A stretch of 64,000 nucleotides of DNA from Castor canadensis. Lineage: Eukaryota; Chordata; Mammalia; Rodentia; Castoridae. Positions within the stretch are counted from its first letter, which is position 1. Every line of letters begins with the position of its first letter. The DNA is taken from contig NC_133392.1 of NCBI RefSeq assembly GCF_047511655.1, positions 91,195,042 through 91,259,041 on the forward strand, read 5' to 3'. The position numbers and the translations under genes are program-made. Of the stretch, positions 57,683 to 64,000 are shown one piece after another. Under the pieces are notes generated by a model. It saw only the letters and a list, made by a program, of their open reading frames with translations, had not been told where the DNA came from and did no database searches.

Positions 57683-58428
57683 GTAACATGTTTTGGTAAA
57701 AGAAGCAAGAGCATACATGAGTCATATAATAGAAAATATAAGGGTATAAGAAAAACATTTGTCATGTACAAGTATATTGTTATGCAGTGGCCTAAGACTC
57801 GGGTCACACTTGCAGAGGACCTCGTTGGTCATCTCTAATACAAGGTTAACGGTTCTGTTTGGAGCAGTTTGTCCGCTCCATCATCCCAGGCTCCTCCACA
57901 GTCTGACCCTCATTGTATGGATGCAGAAACCTACACACCTTACTGTCAGGTCACAGGTGATTCTAGAGCAGAGTCCAGAAAAAAAGCACATTTCTTTCTT
58001 TATTTTTTGTTTTGAGGGATATTTGCTATTTTCTTAATAATCTGGGAATAGTTTTCTGTTTCAGAAAAGATTTATCCTTTTTAACCTTTAAAAATTAACC
58101 TTATTTAAAATTTTCATTAACAAGCAAAAATTATATATATGTATGTAATGTATTGTGTACAACACAATGTCTTGAAATACATATACATTGTGGAATGGCT
58201 TTGTTGAGCTAATTAGCATGCATACCTTTGGAGGAAAGAATACTTCAATTCTATGCTCAGCAGCTTTCAAGAATATAATACATTGTTACTAGTAATACTT
58301 ACCATGTTATACAGTAGATCTCATTCTTCCTACTCTTATTCTTCCTTCATAACTGATATTTTGTATCATTTAGCCAATATCTTACCAAGGATAAACAACT
58401 TTTTAAAAAAAACACTTTCTCCTACCAG
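57683..58428 (+). other. SSX2IP: SSX2IP intron 3
   Basis: A 746-nt intron with GT-AG ends; no repeat or gene recognised inside. Confidence 0.85.
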
Positions 58429-58641
58429 GAATTGACTACTTTTGGTTTTCCTTCATTATATGAAGAATCCAAAAGTAAAGACACAAAGAGAGAATTAAAT
58501 ATAGTTGCTGTTTTAAATTGTATGAATGAGCTACTTGTACTTCAACGGAAGAATCTTCTAGCTCAGGAAAATGTGGAAACACAGAATCTGAAACTGGGAA
58601 GTGATATGGACCATCTACAGAACTGCTATGCAAAACTTAAG
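58429..58641 (+). CDS. SSX2IP: SSX2IP coding exon 4 (residues 72-142, start of ADIP domain)
   Basis: The acceptor CTCCTACCAG ends at 58,428 and the donor GTAGAA begins at 58,642. It holds 71 complete codons, phase 0 at both ends, so skipping it would keep the frame. The exon begins [13 protein letters not shown] and runs into a helical stretch containing [19 protein letters not shown]. This is the conserved core of the ADIP family (also found in the yeast Msd1 relative, by family knowledge), followed by the first heptad-like segment. The donor is somewhat weak (GTAGAA), but the next exon continues the recognised protein exactly. Confidence 0.97.
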
Positions 58642-60411
58642 GTAGAAATTGTACATTTATTTGCATTTTAATGTAATTATTATAGAAGCCTGTGCTATAA
58701 ATGTTCATTGGCTTTATTAAATAAATTTTATTTTTAAAGCTTTGGGTTTTTTAAAATTGGTAAGTATAAATGAACTTAAATAATTTGCCCAATGTCTGTA
58801 TTGAAAGCATTGGTTTTATGAACTCGTTAGTTACTTGTTGAATCTGTAGAAAGTTAGGAAATACTTATGTCCTTGCTTAATAAGAGTCTTGTAGGCTATA
58901 TTTTCTTGATTACAAAAAAAATAATTTTGAGGCATGTAGGTCAAAGGAGCTCAAGCTCAATAATGGAAACAGGCCATATAGCATCCAGCCATTAGAAGTC
59001 CCTGTAGCTCTAGAAAAGATCATAAAAAATGCTTTAGTAAATTAACTTTTCTCTGAAAAAAAGGAATGCTTTCATGGGCCTGTTGACCTGCTGCCTTAAA
59101 ATGTAGAACATTTATTATTGGTTTCTGGTTCGCTTCACTTACTTTTTTTGGTTAACTTTTTATGTTTTTCTTTTTAAAAAATACTTATTTGAGAAGGAGA
59201 GGAACAAGATGTGTGAAATCAGTGTAAGGACTTGTATACTCACTGATTATAGTTATATATTATTAAGGATATTATCAATCCAACCTAATGTTTTTTTCCA
59301 TTATCCTATATTGGGTTTCCTTATTTATGAGAATCGAGGCCTTTGTATATATGTACTCTCAGAAAATTAGCTTCCTTCTAATTTTTCATCTGTTGATCCA
59401 TGACCATCTCCTTTTTCTTCTCCCCACCCTTCCAACAATAGTTAATAAAAATCAAACTCGGAATCTTGAATCTCTGAGCTGTGTAAGAGAATAGGATCAT
59501 TTATGGAATGTTTAGAAGTGGATATGGTGGAGATTTGCTCTATATATGTTACTTCTTAGCTCATATGCAATGGTGACAGTACATATATTCTTAGTAATGT
59601 TTTTAGGTTTTTGTACATTCCATTTACTTAAGGGATGGAGATTATTCAACTGTGTCTTGACTGACTAGGGAACTGGGAGTTAGTAACTTCTAGGCTAATA
59701 AAAAAGGCTGAGCATTGTGGATACTTCTTTAATCCAGATCATTGACATCTGTGGCAGGTCTTAGTGTGGATTAGATTGATTCATATCTGGAAACCTTAGA
59801 AGACAGTATTTTTATATCTGGGCATCCTTGGCCACATGTTTTGTAAGTAACTAGTGAAGAACTGTACAATGGTGTTGGTGATCTAGATCTTTTAAGGCTT
59901 TCCTTCAAGAAGTGGTCATTCATTAGGACAATCCAGAGCCAGAATCTTTTTCCAGGTATTTAACCTGGGCTAGAATCTGTTGTTTTGGTTCAGCTGTGGT
60001 CAGAAATTATATTCAGTAGGGAAAGTCGATGATCTATCCTCAAAATTTCTTTTTTTGTGTGTGATATTGGGGTTTGAACCCAGGGCCTTGCACATGCTAT
60101 GCAAGTATTCTACCACTGTATGCTACACTCCAAGTGCTTTTTTTTTATTTTTGAGATAAGTTCTTGCTAACTTTGCCCAGGCTGGCCTCATGTAGAGAGC
60201 CTCATTGTCTCCTGAGTAGCTAGGATTATAGCTGTGCATCACTATTCACTATTCTTGAAATTTTTAGAGCTATGATATGATTCATTCAAGTTGATGAGCA
60301 AAATTATTTTGAAGATTTATGTGCTTATACTAGTATATATCGCCTCTGTTAACTTTTGAGAATTCACTGAATCTTAGGTAAATTTTATTCAATAGCATAT
60401 GTGTATTTTAG
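58642..60411 (+). other. SSX2IP: SSX2IP intron 4
   Basis: A 1.77-kb intron. Apart from the SINE at 60,050-60,248, no element is recognised. Confidence 0.85.
60050..60248 (-). repeat. B1-ID SINE, diverged
   Basis: GATATTGGGGTTTGAACCCA through GTAGCTAGGATTATAGCTGT. Confidence 0.87.
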
Positions 60412-60522
60412 GAACAACTGGAAACCTCCAGGAGGGAAATGATTGGACTACAGGAGAGAGACAGACAGCTACAGTGCAAGAACAGGAATTTGCATCAGCT
60501 ACTGAAAAATGAGAAAGATGAA
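60412..60522 (+). CDS. SSX2IP: SSX2IP coding exon 5 (residues 143-179, coiled coil)
   Basis: The acceptor GTGTATTTTAG ends at 60,411 and the donor GTGAGT begins at 60,523. It holds 37 codons, phase 0 at both ends. The sequence is charged and Leu-rich ([20 protein letters not shown] and onward), a clear coiled coil inside the ADIP domain. It includes the conserved [16 protein letters not shown] end. Intron 4 before it holds an antisense SINE at about 60,050-60,248, well clear of the splice sites. Confidence 0.96.
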
Positions 60523-62381
60523 GTGAGTTGTCGGTTACTGTACATAAAGCGAATTTTGGGTTTTGTTTTGTTTTGCTATATAAGTTGAGTTATGACCATA
60601 AGAGCCCCTTCACTTTAAAAAAGAAAAGAACCTTCCATTCTTCCCATGCTGAATTGGTATAGTGGACCTCTGTGTACAGTATTGTGTCATATTTAGTTGA
60701 GAGGTCAGAGCCCTCCCTTTAGGTCCTCTATCCCCTGTGCCGGGGGCTCAGTGACTTAGTGTGTTAGTTCATACATGGAAGTGACTAGTGCCCTACACCT
60801 TCCTTCCTGCCTCACAGTCGCCTACTTTTTTTCAGGTGCAAAGATGCTTTCCATGCAAATCTTTTAGTCTCCGCTGTACTGTTCTTGGTGCCTGGCATGC
60901 CCCTTCTTAAACTCTCTTAAATACTGGCATTGTTCATCCACCAGCCAGTTACTTGGCTAAATGAGCACAGGGCCAATTCACATTAAAAATTCATTTCCAA
61001 AAAGATATCAGAATTCTTGGTCTTTTTTTTTTTTTTGCTTTTCGTGGTTACTTAGCAGAATTCTAATTTCTAATTTAGTGGCAACTTAGAATCATGAGGT
61101 CTTTTGACATAATTTTAATTTCTTCTTAAGTGCTTACTTAAATGTATAGAGTTAATGCACTTGCACATATTATTTTGTAATGTACCTGAGAAGAAACTGT
61201 TTTTATTGCTCTGCAAAGAAATCCATCCATATAATAGCTATAAAAATATACTTATTTTCATTGTTTTAGATCTTCTAACTGAAAGACTTTGAGGGAAGCA
61301 TATTTCTTTAAAGATCCTTGAAATGATTTAGATAGATTTTTTTCCATACTTGATTATTTAGTAGTATATTTTAATAAGTGGGTAGTTAATATCTTAACCA
61401 GACCAGAAGGTTGTTAATAAATATTTCCTGAGGTTATTTCTCAGAGGTTTTGAACTTGATCTATTGATTGCATTTAAATGGCTTGACGGGTAAATTAATC
61501 GTATGAATCTCTAGTAGGTGTTGAGAGTGGCTATGTAAGATAATATATACTCCATCAAGAGCTGCCCAAGAAACCGTAATTGATAGAAAATTTGAACAGC
61601 AGTGCCTGAGACACAGCAGGTACTTAACAAATGTTGGTCAGAGAGAAGTAAGCCTGGTTTACCTGCTGGCATGTGCCACTGTGTAATGCGCCTGTCACAG
61701 GTTGGTAAGTAACATGATGGCAAGTTTGTAGTATAAGGAGGTCACTAAAAATGATCGGGTGAATTCTAGTTGTTTTAGCTGAAGCTCTAATCATTTTAAT
61801 ACTTCTATAAGGCTTCTGGTTTCTAAATTACCATATTCTTCTTTTTGTCTGCAGTGCAGTAGATGATAGGGACCAGGTACTTGGTCTCTTTTTTTTTTTT
61901 TTTATAATTTTTTAATTAATTTGCTAGGTGGATGCCCTACTACTTGAACCATTCTGGTAGCCCCATAGTCTTCTTTTTAATACACATAATTTTATTTATT
62001 TTTTTATTGTTGTGCTGGAGGTACGTTGTGACACTTACAAAAGTTCTTATGTCAAATATATCATAGTCAAATTCACCCCTCCATTAGTCTCTTTTATCCC
62101 CTCCACCCCAAAATTACCATAGTCTTGTAATGACAGGTAACAGATGTTGAAGCTAACTTACAAAGTTAACACTTCTGGAAATTTCAAAATTAAAAAGTAG
62201 TATCTTTGTGTTTCAGTTAATGGTATTTTAAAAAGTAGCTTTCAGTGTCATCAAAAAGGAAAAATCCTAGAATTTACAAACTATTACATGGGAAGATGGA
62301 TGCTAGGACTTGTATCCTTTGAACTTGGGGATTTTTATTGCATTTATCAACCATCATTTGATAGAAAATGCCTTTTTTCAG
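60523..62381 (+). other. SSX2IP: SSX2IP intron 5
   Basis: A 1.86-kb intron. It holds a degraded ID-like piece (61,893-61,962, minus) and an L1-tail fragment (61,985-62,112); otherwise nothing recognised. Confidence 0.85.
61985..62112 (-). repeat. L1 3' end fragment, lineage-type
   Basis: TTTTATTGTTGTGCTGGAGG, then GTGACACTTACAAAAGTTCT and TTTATCCCCTCCACC. It matches 29,755-29,880. Confidence 0.55.
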
Positions 62382-62517
62382 GTACAAAAATTACAAAATA
62401 TCATTGCAAGTCGAGCTACTCAGTATAATCATGATATGAAGAGAAAGGAGCGTGAGTATAATAAATTAAAAGAACGCCTACATCAACTTGTTATGAACAA
62501 GAAAGATAAAAAAATAG
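62382..62517 (+). CDS. SSX2IP: SSX2IP coding exon 6 (residues 180-224)
   Basis: The acceptor CCTTTTTTCAG ends at 62,381 and the donor GTAAGC begins at 62,518. The 136 nt give 45 codons plus one base (phase 1). The segment is a strongly basic coiled coil: [20 protein letters not shown], then [15 protein letters not shown], ending KKDKKI. In the human protein as I remember it, the next residues complete an Ala codon beginning with the same G, so the phase fits. Reading through the donor would hit a TAA at about 62,554, so a transcript retaining this intron would be truncated. The remaining exons lie beyond 64,000. Confidence 0.96.
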
Positions 62518-62694
62518 GTAAGCAGCTGGCTAAATACAGCAAAGGAAGTAAATAAGCTAATATGCTGAGAAATAAGTGTAAAAGGATTGAGTACAACTCA
62601 TGAAATGTAATTTTCCTACTTTGTATAGTTTATTTTAGATCGTGTATGTCTGTATAAACTAGAAATTTAAGACAACTGGGTAGTGGAAAATAAC

Positions 62695-63008
62695 TCATTT
62701 TGTCATGCTTATAATCTAGCTTCTTGAGAGGCAGAGATCAGGAGCATCGAGGTTGGAGGCCAGCTTTGGCCAAAAAGTCCTTGAGACCCCATGTCAACTA
62801 AAGGCTGGATGAGGTGGCATGCACCTGTCATCTGGCTATGGAGAAACATAAATAGGAGGATCAAGGTCCAGGCTAACCTGGGCATAAAGCAAGAGCCTGT
62901 CTCAAAAGTAATTCAGAAAGGGCTGGCAGAGTGGCTTAAGTGGTAGAGCACCTTCCTAGTGAGTGTGAGGCCCTGAGTTCAATTCCTAATGCCACACAAA
63001 CACAAAAA
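62695..63008 (+). repeat. Two B1 units plus an ID half
   Basis: A first B1-like unit (CATGCTTATAATCTAGCTTC...GGCCAAAAAGTCCTTGAGAC), a second (GGATGAGGTGGCATGCACCT...AAGCAAGAGCCTGTCTCAAA), then the ID half (GGCAGAGTGGCTTAAGTGGT). This trimeric structure is like 26,461-26,787 but on the other strand. Confidence 0.85.
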
Positions 63009-63199
63009 GCCTTTGGTTGCATGTGTTTGTTTAACATGACAGGTATAGGATTGATTCATGGAGAAAAACTAAGCCAGAGGATGCTCTGATTTTCCATTCT
63101 ATAGGACTGAAAATAATAAGAATCAGGATGTGCTACTTAAAAGAAGTGTGATTTTAGAGTAAACTTCATAAAATTGTTCATCAGACCAAATCATTAAGT

Positions 63200-63312
63200 C
63201 CAGGTTGGCCTTAATCTCCTGTGTAGCTCAGACTGACTCTAAAGCAAAATCTTTCTGCTTCAGCTGCCCAATTGCTAGGATTACAGACATGAACTACCAC
63301 ATCCAGCTCTTC
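63200..63312 (-). repeat. B1 monomer, diverged
   Basis: CCAGGTTGGCCTTAATCTCC, then TTGCTAGGATTACAGACATG. Confidence 0.75.
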
Positions 63313-63387
63313 TTTCCTTCAAATAATTTTACCTGTGTGTGTGGGACAGTTTCTTCTTTTTTGGGGGGGATGGGGGTTGAGAGATAT

Positions 63388-63469
63388 ATAATTTTTGTGG
63401 GGTTTGAATTCAGCGACTCATGCTTGCTAGGTAGGTGCTCTACTACTTGAGCCACTCCACCAAGCCCTG
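63388..63469 (-). repeat. ID-like SINE
   Basis: GGGGTTTGAATTCAGCGACT, then GTGCTCTACTACTTGAGCCA. Confidence 0.87.
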
Positions 63470-63482
63470 TTGGGATATTTTT

Positions 63483-63702
63483 GTTTGTTTTTTGGTGGGA
63501 CTGCAGTTTGAACTCAGGGCTTTGCTCTTGCAAAGCAAGCACTCTACCGCTTGAGCCGCACCTCCAGTCCATTTTGGTCTATTTATTTTGGAGATGGGGG
63601 TCTTGAGAATTATTTGCCCGGGCTGGCCTTAAACCATGATCCTGTCAATCTCAGCCTCCCAAGTAGCTAGGATCACAGGCATGAACCACCGGTACCTGAC
63701 TT
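63483..63702 (-). repeat. B1-ID dimeric SINE, second subfamily
   Basis: GACTGCAGTTTGAACTCAGG, then TTGGAGATGGGGGTCTTGAG and GTAGCTAGGATCACAGGCAT. Confidence 0.9.
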
Positions 63703-63708
63703 AACTGT

Positions 63709-63931
63709 TTTTTGTTTTTAAAGTGTACTGGTGTTTGAAGTCAGCTCAGCTTCACACTTGGCTAGGCAGGCACTTTATCACTTGAGCCACTCGCGAGCCC
63801 TTTTTTGTGTTGGGTATTTTTGAGATAGGGTCTTACAGACCATTTGCCCAGACTGGCTTTGAACCATGATCCTCCTGATCTCTGCCTCCTGAGTAGCTAG
63901 GATTACAGGTGTGAGCCACCAGCACCCAGCA
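63709..63931 (-). repeat. B1-ID dimeric SINE
   Basis: GTACTGGTGTTTGAAGTCAG through GTAGCTAGGATTACAGGTGT. It is the fourth minus-strand SINE in 730 bp. Confidence 0.9.
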
Positions 63932-64000
63932 CCTGTGCATTTTTGAAATAGCTAGTCAGCAGGTACACCATAAATGTCACTTCAGTGTCTGAGGTGTGGT

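Larger units (their letters stand above)
38180..64000 (+). other. SSX2IP: SSX2IP gene (5' part, runs off the right edge)
   Basis: This gene encodes the synovial sarcoma X breakpoint 2 interacting protein, also called ADIP or Msd1. It is a coiled-coil protein of adherens junctions (binding afadin and alpha-actinin) and of centrosomes/centriolar satellites, where it helps anchor microtubules and supports cilium formation; this is family knowledge. The window shows a CpG-island promoter, a non-coding first exon, a long first intron and coding exons 2-6. The five coding pieces (43, 170, 213, 111 and 136 nt) splice into one open frame of 224 codons plus one base with no stop. I recognise the protein from memory as near-identical to human SSX2IP, which is about 614 residues, so roughly the N-terminal third is present. 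The start of the span is only an estimate of the transcription start. No other host gene is seen in the window. Confidence 0.95.

Overview
This is mammalian nuclear DNA, most likely from a rodent of the beaver lineage (Castorimorpha, probably Castor). The clade call rests on dozens of copies of a dimeric SINE, a 7SL-derived B1 half joined to a tRNA-Ala/ID-like half. It also rests on L1, L2, MIR and MaLR remnants typical of eutherian genomes. The species call is inference from recalled SINE types; no search was run.

Layout. 1-37,800 is intergenic DNA with no supported host gene. By known mammalian synteny this would be the LPAR3-SSX2IP interval. Its first 10 kb is a retroviral graveyard. A broken class I (gammaretrovirus-like) provirus lies at 3,039-10,177 between two LTRs of one family ('LTR-A'). 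A solo LTR-A lies at 597-1,112, inserted into an older LTR of a second family ('LTR-B'). A solo LTR-B lies at 2,342-2,715 and another far downstream at 34,987-35,361. From 10 to 37 kb there are L1 and L2 fragments, MIRs, MLT1/MaLR-type LTRs, microsatellites and many SINEs.

About 37,840-38,720 is a CpG island promoter with two CCAAT boxes, GC boxes and an RFX-type X-box. It drives the one host gene here, SSX2IP (afadin- and alpha-actinin-binding protein, ADIP/Msd1), on the + strand. After a non-coding first exon and an intron of about 18.5 kb, five coding exons (56,863-62,517) encode the first 224 codons, all with GT-AG junctions and a continuous reading frame. The gene continues beyond the right edge. 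Introns hold SINEs, MIRs, an L2 split by a MaLR-type LTR, and an antisense L1 of about 2.6 kb.

No CRISPR array, bacterial operon, tRNA/rRNA gene or clearly new system is visible. The items most worth a second look are the promoter X-box in a centrosome/cilium gene, the AT-rich 1.4 kb segment that splits the proviral RT, the nested LTRs with intact target duplications, and a fold-back duplication with a perfect 16-bp hairpin in intron 1.
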